Shown here in pieces: positions 1 to 9,066 of a DNA stretch of 52,490 nucleotides. This DNA is from Oscillatoriales cyanobacterium (GTDB taxonomy: Bacteria > Cyanobacteriota > Cyanobacteriia > Cyanobacteriales > Microcoleaceae), in assembly GCA_004293365.1 (NCBI GenBank), contig RDYN01000070.1, positions 1-52,490 of the forward strand. The letters run 5' to 3'. The first letter of the stretch is position 1; each line of letters begins with the position of its first letter. The position numbers were made by a program, and so were the translations under genes. A model generated the notes under the pieces. That model had not been told where the DNA came from and made no database searches. It worked only from the letters and a program-made list of their open reading frames with translations.

Positions 1-100
1 ACCCGGTTTCTGAGTTGGCTGTGGGGGCTAAGAAACCGGGTTTTTCGGGGTTTTTGCGATGTGTAGCGAGTATTTTCGCAAAAAACCCGGTTTCTGAGTA
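1..100. repeat. AAACCCGGTTTCT inverted/direct repeats
   Basis: Three copies of the core ACCCGGTTTCT occur here: forward near 1-11, reverse near 31-43 and forward near 86-97. The first two can form a hairpin. The same core recurs at the far end of the window (52390-52458) and once near 9079. It is a dispersed intergenic repeat; no gene is seen in 1-208. Confidence 0.7.
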
Positions 101-208
101 TCGGTGAGTAAGTTCTCAAAAAATCCTACACAAAACGTTACATCTTTGCTAACATCGTGGCGAGTCTGTGTTCAGCAGCCCCTCTGTTAACCTTCTAAAC
201 TAACCGTT

Positions 209-430
209 ATGAGTCAACCTCCCTCCACAACTCCCGCCTCGGAAGAGTCCGCCGCCGAAACCCCGATCGCCCCGACAAACAATGCACCTCCACCGAGTTA
301 TGTCAAGCTGGCCATGCGAAATATGGTTCGCAAGCGGGCGACTTCTCTGTTTCATTTTGCTTTGACGGCGGCTGGACTTTTGGGCGTACTCGTCGGTTTG
401 GCTTTTCTCGATCGCTATTTCAACTCTTAG
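209..430 (+). CDS. Small membrane protein, DUF3285-like
   Basis: A 73-residue protein. The first 28 residues are Ser/Pro/Ala/Glu-rich and probably disordered. A conserved-looking basic stretch PPSYVKLAMRNMVRKR (about 28-43) follows, then one hydrophobic helix (about 46-66). This matches my recollection of the cyanobacterial DUF3285 family of short single-pass proteins of unknown role. It lies upstream of ybeY and dgkA on the same strand, with a 210-base gap to ybeY, so co-transcription is possible but not shown. The strand assignment is supported by the neighbours and by the hydrophobic segment; the longer opposite-strand frame looks like a shadow. No function can be given. Confidence 0.7.
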   Translation: MSQPPSTTPASEESAAETPIAPTNNAPPPSYVKLAMRNMVRKRATSLFHFALTAAGLLGVLVGLAFLDRYFNS

Positions 431-640
431 AATACCGGGCGAATAGAATTCGCGTCGATACAGGCAAAACCCGGATGGTGCGCGGGTTAAATACCGGGGG
501 TTTGATGCGATCGCAGTCTTGACCCGTTGCAATCTTCAACAGATTATTGTAATCTGCCTGCTAAAAGCACACACTCGATTAGCCCGCCCAATTTCAAATT
601 GTAAAAAATTCAATACTTCCCTTGACAAAAGAACCCAAAA

Positions 641-1165
641 ATGATAATTGAGGTGAACGTCGAAGACTGTTACGGGCTCCCCGACGCTGACAACCTCCGG
701 GAAAATCAACCCAGCGGGGAGATTGCCGCCGAAACCTGGGAAAATTGGTTTAGCGTTTGGCTGGAAAACCAGGAAGCAGATGTGCCAGAGGCCCCCGGCT
801 ACGAAGTCAGCCTGCGTTTAACCGCCGATGCTGATATCCAAGCCCTCAACGCCCAGTACCGCCAACAAGATCGATCGACCGATGTCCTAGCTTTCGCAGC
901 TTTAGAGGTAGACTGTCCTCAGCTAGAGGAAATCCAGTCATCGGAACCTTTATACTTGGGTGATATCGTAATTTCGATCGATACAGCGCAGCGACAAGCC
1001 CAGCAGCAAGGACATCCCCTAAAGACTGAACTAGCTTGGCTCGCATCCCACGGTTTTCTACATCTTTTGGGCTGGGATCACCCGGATGACGAGAGTTTGA
1101 CTCAAATGCTCGATCGACAAGAAACACTGCTGCGCGCGATCGGACTTGAGATCCAAACACCATAA
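641..1165 (+). CDS. ybeY: Endoribonuclease YbeY
   Basis: YbeY is a single-strand-specific, zinc-dependent endoribonuclease involved in 16S rRNA 3'-end maturation and ribosome quality control. The family signature HGFLHLLGWDH is at residues 137-147, with the three zinc ligands H137, H141 and H147. The upstream STDVLAF motif (about 81-87) is also typical. At 174 aa it is slightly longer than the usual ~150, owing to an acidic N-terminal segment with EVNVEDCYG near the start, as in other cyanobacterial members. It is followed after 161 bases by dgkA on the same strand; the ybeY-dgkA order is common in bacteria. The ATG start is preceded only by a weak purine stretch. Confidence 0.95.
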   Translation: MIIEVNVEDCYGLPDADNLRENQPSGEIAAETWENWFSVWLENQEADVPEAPGYEVSLRLTADADIQALNAQYRQQDRSTDVLAFAALEVDCPQLEEIQSSEPLYLGDIVISIDTAQRQAQQQGHPLKTELAWLASHGFLHLLGWDHPDDESLTQMLDRQETLLRAIGLEIQTP

Positions 1166-1326
1166 CTGACCTTGATGGTGACTTAACCAATCATGTCAAG
1201 CCAAACATAACTTTCTGAAATCATACCAAAACTTTAGTAAAAACTTAGGAAAGTTAACTAGACTTAATGAAGGAAATTTTCAAAGTCTAGCTTTCGTTAA
1301 TCTCTGTAACTTAAAGTTGGTTGTTT

Positions 1327-1836
1327 ATGACACTAGATCAACCGTCAATTTCATCAAACATCCCACCGTTTGCGATCGTGCCTCCCGATTCTGCCATGCC
1401 TACAGTCCACGAGCCTAAAAAAGCCTTGAAATACAAGCGAGAGCTTTCCTGGAAAATCGCATCTAGTTTAGCTACAAGTTTTAGATACGCTTGGGGTGGG
1501 CTAACCTACGCTTTTGAAACTCAGCGCAATTTTCGCATTCACACTGTTATAGGAACTTTGGCGATCGGACTAGGACTATTTTTGCACCTCAAACCTGTAG
1601 AAATATCAGTGATCGGCGTCACAATTGGTATAGTTTTAGCAATGGAATTGTTGAATACGGCCATCGAATCAGTGGTAGACTTGACCGTCGGGCAATCTTA
1701 CCACGAACTTGCCAAAATTGCCAAAGACTGCGCTGCCGGAGCCGTTTTGGTATCCGCAATGGCTGCGGCGATAGTCGCTGCTGCACTACTGCTTCCTCCG
1801 TTGTGGGTAGTTGTTCAAATTGCGATCGTCCGTTAG
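1327..1836 (+). CDS. dgkA: Diacylglycerol kinase (DgkA family)
   Basis: Integral-membrane kinase of the prokaryotic DAGK family, which phosphorylates diacylglycerol or undecaprenol at the inner face of the membrane. The family hallmark ELLNTAIESVVD is near residues 118-129 and the upstream GLTYAFETQRNFRIH segment near 58-72. Three hydrophobic helices follow the family pattern (about 75-92, 98-117 and 140-166). A soluble N-terminal extension of about 45 residues, also seen in other cyanobacterial members, makes it longer than the ~120 aa E. coli enzyme. I chose ATG at 1327 rather than the TTG two codons upstream. It follows ybeY and precedes trpG/pabA, all on the plus strand. Confidence 0.92.
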   Translation: MTLDQPSISSNIPPFAIVPPDSAMPTVHEPKKALKYKRELSWKIASSLATSFRYAWGGLTYAFETQRNFRIHTVIGTLAIGLGLFLHLKPVEISVIGVTIGIVLAMELLNTAIESVVDLTVGQSYHELAKIAKDCAAGAVLVSAMAAAIVAAALLLPPLWVVVQIAIVR

Positions 1837-1852
1837 TAAACTTATTGGGCAA

Positions 1853-2012
1853 GCTAAATTTTAGGTTTTAGATGACCAATTTGAGATTTTTAGTTTTATT
1901 CCTACATATTGCAGCTATTTTAATCTCGGGCATCTATCTAAAATCTTCAAACTCTTGCATTCAGGCAGCGAGTCAATCTAAAATCTAAAATCTCAAACCT
2001 AAAATCCAACTT
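1853..2012. repeat. AAAATCT-type low-complexity spacer
   Basis: This is an A/T-rich spacer containing variants of TAAAATCTAAAATCTCAAA, the same family found at 11420-11435 and 47825-47892. It ends 5 bases before the GTG start of the next gene, leaving no obvious ribosome-binding site there. Confidence 0.55.
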
Positions 2013-2017
2013 AACCC

Positions 2018-2605
2018 GTGATTATAGTCATCGATAACTACGACAGTTTTACATACAATTTGGTACAGTATCTAGGAGAACTAGGTGCTGAGTTGCCCGT
2101 AGCAAAAGAAGTCCAAGTCTACCGCAACGACCAAATTTCCTTAGCAGACCTTCGCCGGTTGCAGCCCGCAGCAGTAGTAATTTCTCCAGGCCCAGGGCGG
2201 CCGGAAGATGCAGGCATTTCTCTGAAATTGATCGAAGAATTGGGGCCGACTCTACCAATTTTAGGCGTGTGTCTCGGACATCAAAGTATCGGTCAAGTAT
2301 TCGGCGGCAAAATAGTTTCCGCACCGGTATTGATGCACGGCAAAACTTCTCAGGTAGAACACGCAGGAGTCGGAGTTTTTGTAGGTGTAGAATCGCCGAT
2401 GCTGGCGACTCGCTATCACAGTTTGGTAATTGAAAAAGAGAGTTGTCCAGAAGTTTTGGAAGTTACCGCTTGGGTGGAAGATGGCACGATTATGGGCGTG
2501 CGGCATCGGGAATATCCGCATATTGAAGGCGTACAGTTTCACCCGGAAAGTATTTTGACTGCTTCGGGGAAACAGTTATTGCGGAATTTTTTGGAACGGC
2601 TTTAA
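2018..2605 (+). CDS. trpG: Glutamine amidotransferase of anthranilate/aminodeoxychorismate synthase
   Basis: Class I glutamine amidotransferase subunit that supplies ammonia to TrpE (anthranilate synthase, tryptophan pathway) or PabB (folate pathway). It opens with the family motif [17 protein letters not shown]. The oxyanion/nucleophile loops are [12 protein letters not shown] and GVCLGHQ with catalytic C85. The His/Glu pair is in QFHPES (H175, E177). At 195 aa it is of normal family length. The start is GTG at 2018; translation from there begins directly at the conserved [11 protein letters not shown]. No trpE or pabB partner lies nearby, so TrpG and PabA cannot be separated; in many bacteria one protein serves both enzymes. 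Confidence 0.93.
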   Translation: MIIVIDNYDSFTYNLVQYLGELGAELPVAKEVQVYRNDQISLADLRRLQPAAVVISPGPGRPEDAGISLKLIEELGPTLPILGVCLGHQSIGQVFGGKIVSAPVLMHGKTSQVEHAGVGVFVGVESPMLATRYHSLVIEKESCPEVLEVTAWVEDGTIMGVRHREYPHIEGVQFHPESILTASGKQLLRNFLERL

Positions 2606-2740
2606 GTTGAAGGAAGAAGGAAATTCGGCAACGGATTCGCTCGACGGATGTAACGGATGTAACGGATGGAAGTCGAGAAATGGAAGTCGGAAGAAGACAA
2701 ATGGAAGTCGAGAAATGGAAGTCGGAAAAAGACATATAGC
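2606..2740. repeat. GGAAGAA / GGAAGTCGAGAAAT tandem repeats after trpG
   Basis: Directly after the trpG stop come AAGGAAGAAGG, then CGGATGTAACGGATGTAACGGATG (9-base units), then alternating copies of ATGGAAGTCGAGAAATGGAAG and GGAAGTCGGAAGAAG. An 83-codon frame across this stretch (2607-2858) is repeat-derived and not called as a gene. The CGGATGTAACGGATG unit also occurs at 21801-21830 after the Nudix gene. Confidence 0.7.
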
Positions 2741-2989
2741 GGATCGATCTCTCATATTCGCAGACGTTGTTGAACCCCAACCCAATACGTTTAGTGGTTG
2801 TATTAAGCTGTCAGTAATACCTCATCTTTTTGAGAAAGGCTATACACACTCAACTTGAACGCGAGCCGTATTTTACGTTTAATCAAGTGGATTTGCTTAG
2901 TTGAGTTTCTCTGGATTTGTAGAGTACGCAGTACGCACCTTACCTTAAAACTCGATCGCACATTTCGCACTTTTGGAAATTTTATGGTA

Positions 2990-3118
2990 TGATACCATGT
3001 CCGGTCTATAGACCGCAATAATTAAGGTTCGTAGTGCGGACTTCAGTCCGCTCTCAGGCTGCGGACTGAAGTCCGCACTACGAACCTTTTTGTTATCGTA
3101 ATCGACCGGACATGATAT
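2990..3118. repeat. Palindromic element (TIR-CATGTCCGGT) copy 1
   Basis: The ends are terminal inverted repeats: TATGATACCATGTCCGGTC on the left and GACCGGACATGATATAA on the right. Between them is a near-perfect hairpin whose arms are GGTTCGTAGTGCGGACTTCA and its complement (about 3027-3088). The element sits just upstream of the MBL-fold gene. Related copies are at 9278-9488, 28611-28706, 39427-39523 and 47614-47740. Confidence 0.8.
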
Positions 3119-3157
3119 AACAACAGACGACCAACACCCGATAACCGCAACCACAAG

Positions 3158-3940
3158 ATGAAACGGCGACAATTAATACGTTACGCACAGACGGGTTTGC
3201 TAGCAGCTTTAGCGACTGGTTTACCATCTGGATGGGAAAGCTATCAAGCTCAAACTGCTGATTCTTTGGCCGTTCAGTGGTTGGGCCACACTTGCTTCTT
3301 GTTCGCCGGTGGCGGTGCGAGGGTGCTGGTGAATCCTTTTCGCCCCCTGGGCTGTACGGCAGGCTACCGTTCTCCTAAAGTGCCCACAGATTTGATTCTG
3401 ATTAGCAGCAGATTGCTCGATGAAGGGGCGGTAGACGGATTTTCGGGCAATCCCGGCCTTTTGTACGAGCCTGGGGCTTATAGGTCTAACGGGCTCAGGA
3501 TTCAAGGCATTCGCACACAAAAAGACCGTGAGGGAGGAAGGCGATTTGGGGTGAATGTGGCTTGGTTGTGGCAGCAAGCCGGTGTTAAGATTTTACACTT
3601 GGGTGGAGTCGCTGGCCCGATCGGCATTGAAGAACAAATCTTAATCGGGCGGCCGGATATTTTGCTAATTCCCGTCGGCGGAGGACCGAAAGCTTACACT
3701 CCGGCGGAAGCGAAGCAAACTGTGCAACTTCTCAAACCGAAAATGGTGATTCCCACACACTTCAAAACCCAAGCCGCCGATGCTGCTGCGTGCGATTTGG
3801 TGCCGCTAGATGAATTCTTGGCCCTAATGGATGGTACATCGATACGCCGATCGAATAACGACACGATTGCGATTAAATCTGCTGACTTACCGCAAACCGG
3901 TTCGGTGATTGAGGTTTTGAGTTACAGATTTAGCGGTTAA
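3158..3940 (+). CDS. MBL-fold (UlaG-like) protein lacking HxHxDH
   Basis: A 260-residue metallo-beta-lactamase-fold protein of the UlaG-like type. The N-terminus MKRRQLIRYA followed by a hydrophobic segment (about 11-22) resembles a Tat-type signal, so export is possible (inference). The fold is recognised from WLGHTCFLF (H44), VLVNPF (57-61), HLGG (H147), DILLIPVGG and IPTHFK (H201). At the position of the canonical metal-binding HxHxDH the sequence reads ILISSRLLDEG (80-90), with no histidines and only D88. This suggests an altered or absent metal site. Substrate unknown. It starts about 40 bases after a palindromic repeat and has no operon partner. Confidence 0.85.
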   Translation: MKRRQLIRYAQTGLLAALATGLPSGWESYQAQTADSLAVQWLGHTCFLFAGGGARVLVNPFRPLGCTAGYRSPKVPTDLILISSRLLDEGAVDGFSGNPGLLYEPGAYRSNGLRIQGIRTQKDREGGRRFGVNVAWLWQQAGVKILHLGGVAGPIGIEEQILIGRPDILLIPVGGGPKAYTPAEAKQTVQLLKPKMVIPTHFKTQAADAAACDLVPLDEFLALMDGTSIRRSNNDTIAIKSADLPQTGSVIEVLSYRFSG

Positions 3941-4109
3941 ATTTCTTTTCCCCTGAGCTTGCGCTATAGTAAGGGAGTTTTGGTCGATAGACAATCCCAG
4001 CTCATTTTATCTCTACCGACTGCCTTTGGCAAACTTACCTTTTGCGGAAATTTCGCTAACATAAGAATTCACGTTCACTGTTTTATTGTCATAAGGAAAA
4101 GCAAGCGCA

Positions 4110-4754
4110 ATGAAAAATCAAAATTTACCTAACTGGATGAAACAACTCACAGGTTTCGCAGGAGTAATCGGCGCTAGCGCGTTAATTGGTTTCCCCGCTT
4201 GGGCTCACATCAACTCCAACACAACTGTTAGCAATGCAACTCCAACTCAACAAGTTGCAGAAAATGTGAAAATCGCTGCTTCACCAGCACCAACAGCCTC
4301 ACCGAAATCAACCACTTCACCAGCACCAACAGCCGCTACTAAGGATATTGTCGCTATTGCATCTGGCGACGCTCAATTTAAGACATTGACTAAAGCCTTG
4401 ACAGCCGCAGGTTTAGTTACAACTCTCCAAGGAAAAGGCCCTTTCACTGTTTTTGCACCGACAGACGCGGCATTTGCTGCCGTGCCAAAAGCAACTTTGG
4501 ATGATTTGCTCAAACCAGCCAACAAAGCCAAACTTGTTAAGGTTTTAACTTACCACGTTGTTCCTGGTGCTGTTTTATCTAGCAGCCTCAAATCCGGCGA
4601 TGTTAAAAGCGTTGAAGGCGCCTCGCTGAAAGTGGCAGTTGCCGCAGGCAAAGTTACTGTTAGCGGCGCTAATGTTGTGAAAGCTGATATCAAAGCTAGC
4701 AACGGCGTTATTCACGTAATTGACAAAGTTTTGATCCCCGCTGATGCGAAGTAG
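4110..4754 (+). CDS. Secreted fasciclin-domain protein
   Basis: A 214-residue exported protein. Residues 1-32 form a signal peptide (basic start, hydrophobic [18 protein letters not shown]). A Thr/Pro/Ser/Ala linker with the repeat [14 protein letters not shown] follows (about 58-77), then one fasciclin (FAS1/beta-Ig-H3) domain. FAS1 hallmarks are [15 protein letters not shown] (about 111-125), LTYHVVPG (about 147-154) and [13 protein letters not shown] at the end. FAS1 domains mediate adhesion or extracellular-matrix binding; the cyanobacterial role is unclear. A good Shine-Dalgarno AAGGAAAAG lies about 7 bases upstream of the ATG. Monocistronic by context. Confidence 0.92.
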   Translation: MKNQNLPNWMKQLTGFAGVIGASALIGFPAWAHINSNTTVSNATPTQQVAENVKIAASPAPTASPKSTTSPAPTAATKDIVAIASGDAQFKTLTKALTAAGLVTTLQGKGPFTVFAPTDAAFAAVPKATLDDLLKPANKAKLVKVLTYHVVPGAVLSSSLKSGDVKSVEGASLKVAVAAGKVTVSGANVVKADIKASNGVIHVIDKVLIPADAK

Positions 4755-4858
4755 CACGAGCATTTTGGGTCTCTAATGATGCCAAATGCTGTTAAATGAA
4801 CGCGAAGTCAGGACACGGCGCCGTGCCTTTCGGAGTGTCAACAACCCGGTCAAATTTA

Positions 4859-4961
4859 TACCAATTTTAAAAAAGAATGCAACAGTATTCTTGTTCCCCC
4901 CCTTTGTAAGGGGGGGGCTAGGGGGGGTCGAAGAGTGTTGCACGATTTTAGAAAAATGGTA
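4859..4961. repeat. MITE-like element with TACCAATTTT ends
   Basis: A 103-base element bounded by imperfect terminal inverted repeats: TACCAATTTTAAAAAAGAAT on the left and AAAAATGGTA on the right. TGCAACA/TGTTGCA form a second inverted pair. The interior is CCCCCCTTTGTAAGGGGGGG. It has no coding capacity. A relative with the same ends is at 47403-47545. Confidence 0.7.
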
Positions 4962-4995
4962 TTAGCACCGGTCTTCTGTCTGATGATTAAGGCCT

Positions 4996-5065
4996 GATCC
5001 CCCCTAGCCCCCCCTTAAAAAAGGGGGAACCGGAAGTGATCGAAGTCCCCCTTCTTAAGGGGGAT
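4996..5065. repeat. CCCCCCTAG/AAGGGGG palindromic repeat
   Basis: GATCCCCCCTAGCCCCCCCT and AAAAAAGGGGG pair as one hairpin, followed by a second hairpin GTCCCCCTTCTTAAGGGGGA. It shares the interior of the element at 4859-4961 but not its TACCAATT ends, so it is a fragment or a different family member. Confidence 0.6.
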
Positions 5066-5101
5066 CTGCCCTCGGCGGTAAACGAGAGATTACAAAGGGT
5101 T

Positions 5102-5225
5102 CTAGGGTTGGCGTTGCTTAATCAGGGTATGAAAAAACTAAGTTGAAAATCCCCAAGCTTTGTCGATACTGGTTTCTATGATTGGCATATTTAGCCTTTC
5201 ATACCGTCAATCAGCAACGCCCTAG
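5102..5225. repeat. MITE-like element with GGCGTTGCT ends
   Basis: A 124-base non-coding element. The left end CTAGGGTTGGCGTTGCTTAA plus GGTATGAAA is mirrored on the right by TTTCATACC plus CAGCAACGCCCTAG, an imperfect inverted repeat of about 30 bases. Such short elements without a gene usually depend on a transposase encoded elsewhere. Confidence 0.65.
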
Positions 5226-5403
5226 GGTTAAGTTGACACCTATGGGCAGTGCCGTTGCCCTACTGGCAATTAACGGCTTGTATTCCCCATAAAATCGTGA
5301 CATAAAATTCATTTGAGAGCGCTAACAATCGCCTATTGGGCTATAAGTAAATCCACTTAATTAAACGTAAAATACGGCTCGCGCTCAAGTTTAGTGTGTA
5401 TGT

Positions 5404-5484
5404 CTTCTTCCTTCTTCCTTCTTCCTTCTTCCTTCTTCCTTCTTCCTTCTTCCTTCTTCCTTCTTCCTTCTTCCTTCTTCCTTC
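5404..5484. repeat. Heptanucleotide tandem array (CTTCTTC)n
   Basis: About eleven perfect 7-base units, reading GGAAGAA on the minus strand. The array ends 6 bases past the stop codon of the minus-strand histidine kinase, so the purine strand would be transcribed as part of its 3' untranslated region. Short tandemly repeated heptamers (STRRs) are known from cyanobacteria. Confidence 0.9.
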
Positions 5485-5490
5485 TACTTA

Positions 5491-8166
5491 TTACAATTGT
5501 GCCGGCAACATGAGAGTAAAAGTTGACCCCTTGCCCAACTCGCTATTCACAGTAATTTCTCCCCCCAGCATCTGAGAATATTTCTGCGCTATTGCCAAAC
5601 CCAAACCCGTACCTCCGTACTTGCGGGTAGTCGAAGCATCAGCTTGCGTAAAAGGTTGAAATAATTTTTCTAGCTGTTGGGGAGTCATCCCAATCCCCGT
5701 ATCAGTACAATTAAAAATTAACTCTTCAACATCCCAACTATTCTCGTCATTTTGATTTTTTTTAACGCTGAGTGTAACAATCCCTTGCTGAGTAAACTTC
5801 GCTGCATTGCTGAGCAAATTAAATAAAATTTGAGTTAACTTAGTTTTATCGGAATGCAATTGGCCAATATTAGGATCGCATTCAACATTCAGGCGATTGT
5901 TGTTTCTAAAAAATAACGGCTCAACAGTTCTTACTACATCTTTAATTGCCTCGAATACGTCAAAAGTTTCTAATTCAAGTTCCGCGTGACCGGCTTCAAT
6001 CTTCGACAAATCCAGAATATCATTAATCAATCCGAGCAAATGGTTGCCGGCACTGTGAATTCTTTCCAAATCCGACACAAAGTCTTCTTCGCCAATATCT
6101 AAAGCATCTTCTTGCAGAATTTCGCTGTAACCGATAATCGCATTCAGAGGAGTTCGCAGTTCGTGGCTCATGTTGGCCAAAAACTGACTTTTAGCCAAAT
6201 TAGCTGCTTCGGCGGCTTCCTTTGCATTGTAAAGTTCTGCCTCGGCTTGCAAGCGGTCGGTTACGTCGTGAGCCATCACTAATTCAGCATTTCTGCTATC
6301 AAATATCAGGGCATAAGAAGTAATTTCAACATCAATAATTGTGCCGTTTTTTGTCTGGTGCTGCCACACACAGGCCAAATCAATACTGGCATCTACTTCG
6401 GATATATTTTCTAGCAATCTCGGCATTTTTTGGGGCGGATGAATATCCGCAACGGTCATGTTGAGAAATTCGTCGCGAGTGTAGCCGTAGTGCTCGATAG
6501 CAGCCTGATTGACGGCTATAAATTCCAGAGTTTCTAAATCGTAAACCCACATCGGATGGGGGTTATTTTTAAACAAAAGTCTGTAGCGTTCTTCCGAGGC
6601 TCGGAGTTCGGCTTCGGCTTGCTTGCGCTCGGTAATGTCGCGGACAACTGTGCAAATAATCTCGCGGCCTCCGTAGGAAATCAGGCTGGCGCTTACTTCC
6701 ACGTCCACGCAGGAACCATCTCGGCGCAGGTAGAGAACTTCGCCAATTCTTAATTGTTTCTCCCTTAGCAGGAACTGGATATTTCTCTCAACTAGGTCTT
6801 TGGAATAGGCGACGATATCGTAAACAGTCAGTTGCGAAATCGCATCAAGACTGTAATCGAGCAAGTTTGTAAAGGCTGTATTGGCTTCTAAAATGCGTTT
6901 GGTTTGAGCGTCCCACAGGAAAATGCAGTCTGTAGCTTGCTCGACTACGGCTTGGTAACGGGCTTTTTCTTCGAGTTGTTCGCTGTCGGCGATCGCCAGC
7001 GCCGACAGCATTCCGTTGATAGTATGAGCAAGGTCTGCCAACTCGTCTGCGCCCCTTACCGGCAGACGCACTGAGAGGTCTTGGCTGCTGCTGACGCGGT
7101 TCACTGCTTTCGCCAAACTGCTCAACCGAGACAGCACCAAACGCTCAATCAGCAGCAGAGTGCAGCCGATAAACCCGATTCCCGCTAACCCGACAGACAC
7201 CAGCAGATACATTAAGCTGGTTTGACCTTGGTGGTATATTTCTCTGGGCATATCCACCCGCAGCAGCAGCGCCGGTCGATCGTAAATATCCCGGATCAAA
7301 GCATAACCCGCCATCAAATCTTCGCTGACAGGACGCACGAAAATCGGTTTTTTTGCCGACAGTTTGTGCCGCGCTTTCAGAAAATCAGCGGGTAAATGAG
7401 GCTCATTAATACTGTGTACAATCAGCGGCAAGCGAGTAATTTTAGACAGCTTCGCAATGCCCGCAGCATCGAAATTGCGCCCGAATACCAGCGTACCTCG
7501 GATCGGGCCGGTGTTTTTTGTAGTGACAATTGGCCGGGAAGTAATCAGTATCGGCCCCGAAGGCAGAAGCAGGATACCAGCAAGGCTACTGTTGGCGTTG
7601 GGGTGCTGCAACAGCGGGTCGCCCAGAGAAATATGCTCTTTTAATGCGGATGGAACAGGCGTTAGTTTCATTTTTTCGCTGTCTAAACCCGTACCGTAAA
7701 CTATTTTGCCAGAAGTATTGACAAATATGGCTAGATTAACTCTCAAATTATTCAGCCCTTCTGGAACTAAATTGGAGGCAATGAATTCTGAGTTGCGGTT
7801 TTGGATAAAAGCGTAGGTGTCATCCCAGGCAGACCAGTCGGCAAAGCGCGAGTTGAAGTCATCTGCGGTTTGCCCGAACACGCTGAGCACTCCCTTCACA
7901 ACCTGTGTGGCTTCTTGTTCCTCTGCTTTGACAAGGCTGCCCAAAAGGATGCTGGAGGAGGTGGCATACAGAATGCCAGTCAGTCCAGCGATGGTAATGC
8001 CAACTATTGATAGTGTTTTGCGACGCAGTTTCATCTTGCCGTGTATGTGATGTCCGTCCAAAATTCTCAACTCAGGAGCAATTTTACTGCTGTTTCCTGA
8101 ATCCTGGCTGCTAGGGCCGCGCCAGTCTGCCGGGAGGGAGTTTTGTAGGGCGTCCCGCAGCCTCAC
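5491..8166 (-). CDS. CHASE4-HAMP-PAS-PAS sensor histidine kinase
   Basis: Membrane-bound sensor kinase of 891 aa as drawn. Order: TM1 (about 52-75), extracytoplasmic CHASE4-type domain (about 85-245, with [13 protein letters not shown]), TM2 (about 315-338), HAMP (about 340-395), PAS-PAC at about 405-520 and again at 525-645, HisKA with [21 protein letters not shown] (phospho-acceptor H668), and HATPase_c with [20 protein letters not shown] and GGTGLGLAI. No receiver domain and no response regulator adjacent, so the partner is elsewhere. The frame opens at GTG 8166, but ATG at 8034 (residue 45, [10 protein letters not shown] just before TM1) is a credible alternative; the intervening 44 residues show no domain. 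A heptanucleotide array follows the stop. Confidence 0.93.
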   Translation of the reverse strand: MRLRDALQNSLPADWRGPSSQDSGNSSKIAPELRILDGHHIHGKMKLRRKTLSIVGITIAGLTGILYATSSSILLGSLVKAEEQEATQVVKGVLSVFGQTADDFNSRFADWSAWDDTYAFIQNRNSEFIASNLVPEGLNNLRVNLAIFVNTSGKIVYGTGLDSEKMKLTPVPSALKEHISLGDPLLQHPNANSSLAGILLLPSGPILITSRPIVTTKNTGPIRGTLVFGRNFDAAGIAKLSKITRLPLIVHSINEPHLPADFLKARHKLSAKKPIFVRPVSEDLMAGYALIRDIYDRPALLLRVDMPREIYHQGQTSLMYLLVSVGLAGIGFIGCTLLLIERLVLSRLSSLAKAVNRVSSSQDLSVRLPVRGADELADLAHTINGMLSALAIADSEQLEEKARYQAVVEQATDCIFLWDAQTKRILEANTAFTNLLDYSLDAISQLTVYDIVAYSKDLVERNIQFLLREKQLRIGEVLYLRRDGSCVDVEVSASLISYGGREIICTVVRDITERKQAEAELRASEERYRLLFKNNPHPMWVYDLETLEFIAVNQAAIEHYGYTRDEFLNMTVADIHPPQKMPRLLENISEVDASIDLACVWQHQTKNGTIIDVEITSYALIFDSRNAELVMAHDVTDRLQAEAELYNAKEAAEAANLAKSQFLANMSHELRTPLNAIIGYSEILQEDALDIGEEDFVSDLERIHSAGNHLLGLINDILDLSKIEAGHAELELETFDVFEAIKDVVRTVEPLFFRNNNRLNVECDPNIGQLHSDKTKLTQILFNLLSNAAKFTQQGIVTLSVKKNQNDENSWDVEELIFNCTDTGIGMTPQQLEKLFQPFTQADASTTRKYGGTGLGLAIAQKYSQMLGGEITVNSELGKGSTFTLMLPAQL

Positions 8167-8514
8167 ATTTTCTCGGATATTTCCAGTTTTTTGTGTGACG
8201 CACTCTACTGCTGCCTTGTTAAAAAGTATACAGGTAACATCCGGTGACTTCAGGCATGGGAAGGAGAGTTAGTTTTTTGTTAAACAAGATTTTCGCCCAA
8301 GGGGAAAATTATTTCATAAATTAGGTTGGGTTGAGGCACTCCTACCGAACAAATAGGTTTTTGTTTCGCTTTACTATACCCAAGAAACCAAGAAAATCAG
8401 TAGGTATTGGTTGTACGATTTTCACAAATCAATGCAACTCTAGGGAAACTCCAAACTCTTATGCAGTAAGTCATTCCCAATTCTTTAATCTGCAATCGAA
8501 AATCGAAAATGGTA
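8167..8514. other. Intergenic, nothing recognised
   Basis: This 348-base spacer is A/T-rich and lies between the 5' end of the kinase and the 3' end of the next minus-strand gene. It should hold the kinase promoter, but no convincing -35/-10 pair or hairpin was found. CTGCAATCGAAAATCGAAAA near 8490 is low-complexity sequence of the AAAATCN kind. Confidence 0.5.
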
Positions 8515-9066
8515 TTAGTTTCCCCATACCTGCTGTTTGTGAGCTTCCTTGCAAATACCCAAAATGCGCCGATCGTTGTCGCTGACGGCCGAAATAGGGT
8601 GATACTGTTGCAGGTTTACGGAATAGGGAGAGCGACTGCCGTCGTAAGTGTCCACTACTGTTAAATTTAACTGAGTTCGCTCCGCAGTGCCGTAAAAACA
8701 GTAAAAAGCAGACCGAGGCAGGTAAAAAGCGCCGACTACTTTACTCTGCCGCATTTCAAATACAAAATATTCTTTTTTAATTCGATCGGGCTGGCTCGAC
8801 TGGCCGTAGAGGTAAATACCGTCTGCTAAACCTGTGCTAGCGGTATCTGGCGCAGCATTTGGGGGGGATTGGGAGGTGAAAATGCCGGATTTGATGTCCG
8901 ATTGCTGTGCCTCGCCTAGGGGAAGTTTGATGCGGAAGTTACCGGGCGAGAGAGCAAGGGCGATCGCCTCTAAACTGCTTGCGAATACGATTAAATAAGT
9001 TAAAACCACTTGCTTGCCCCAAAATTTCAAATAGCTGCAGCGCAGCGCCTCTTGTACCAGTTTCAA
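8515..9066 (-). CDS. Hypothetical secreted/membrane-anchored protein
   Basis: 183 residues. A basic N-terminus is followed by a hydrophobic stretch (about 19-40, VVLTYLIVFASSLEAIALAL), which fits a signal peptide or membrane anchor. Then come a Ser/Pro/Ala linker (about 55-80) and a compact C-terminal part with DGIYLYGQSSQP, KKEYFVFEMRQSKVVGAFYLPRSAFYCFYG and a terminal ICKEAHKQQV. I recall similar proteins in filamentous cyanobacteria but no named domain. The C-terminal part is rich in aromatic beta-strand-like segments. Its start could also be internal. No operon partner. Confidence 0.7.
   Translation of the reverse strand: MKLVQEALRCSYLKFWGKQVVLTYLIVFASSLEAIALALSPGNFRIKLPLGEAQQSDIKSGIFTSQSPPNAAPDTASTGLADGIYLYGQSSQPDRIKKEYFVFEMRQSKVVGAFYLPRSAFYCFYGTAERTQLNLTVVDTYDGSRSPYSVNLQQYHPISAVSDNDRRILGICKEAHKQQVWGN

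Noticed and set aside
200..532. 110-codon minus-strand frame opposite the DUF3285-like gene
   Set aside because: No family resemblance; the plus-strand frame has a sensible membrane helix and conserved-looking motif.
2607..2858. 83-codon plus-strand frame after trpG
   Set aside because: Translation of tandem GGAAGTCGAGAAAT/GTAACGGAT repeats; composition (NGCNGW, NGSRKKTNGS) is repeat-derived.
8331..8585. 84-codon plus-strand frame between the kinase and the secreted unknown
   Set aside because: Overlaps the 3' end of a better minus-strand gene; composition is random and A/T-driven.
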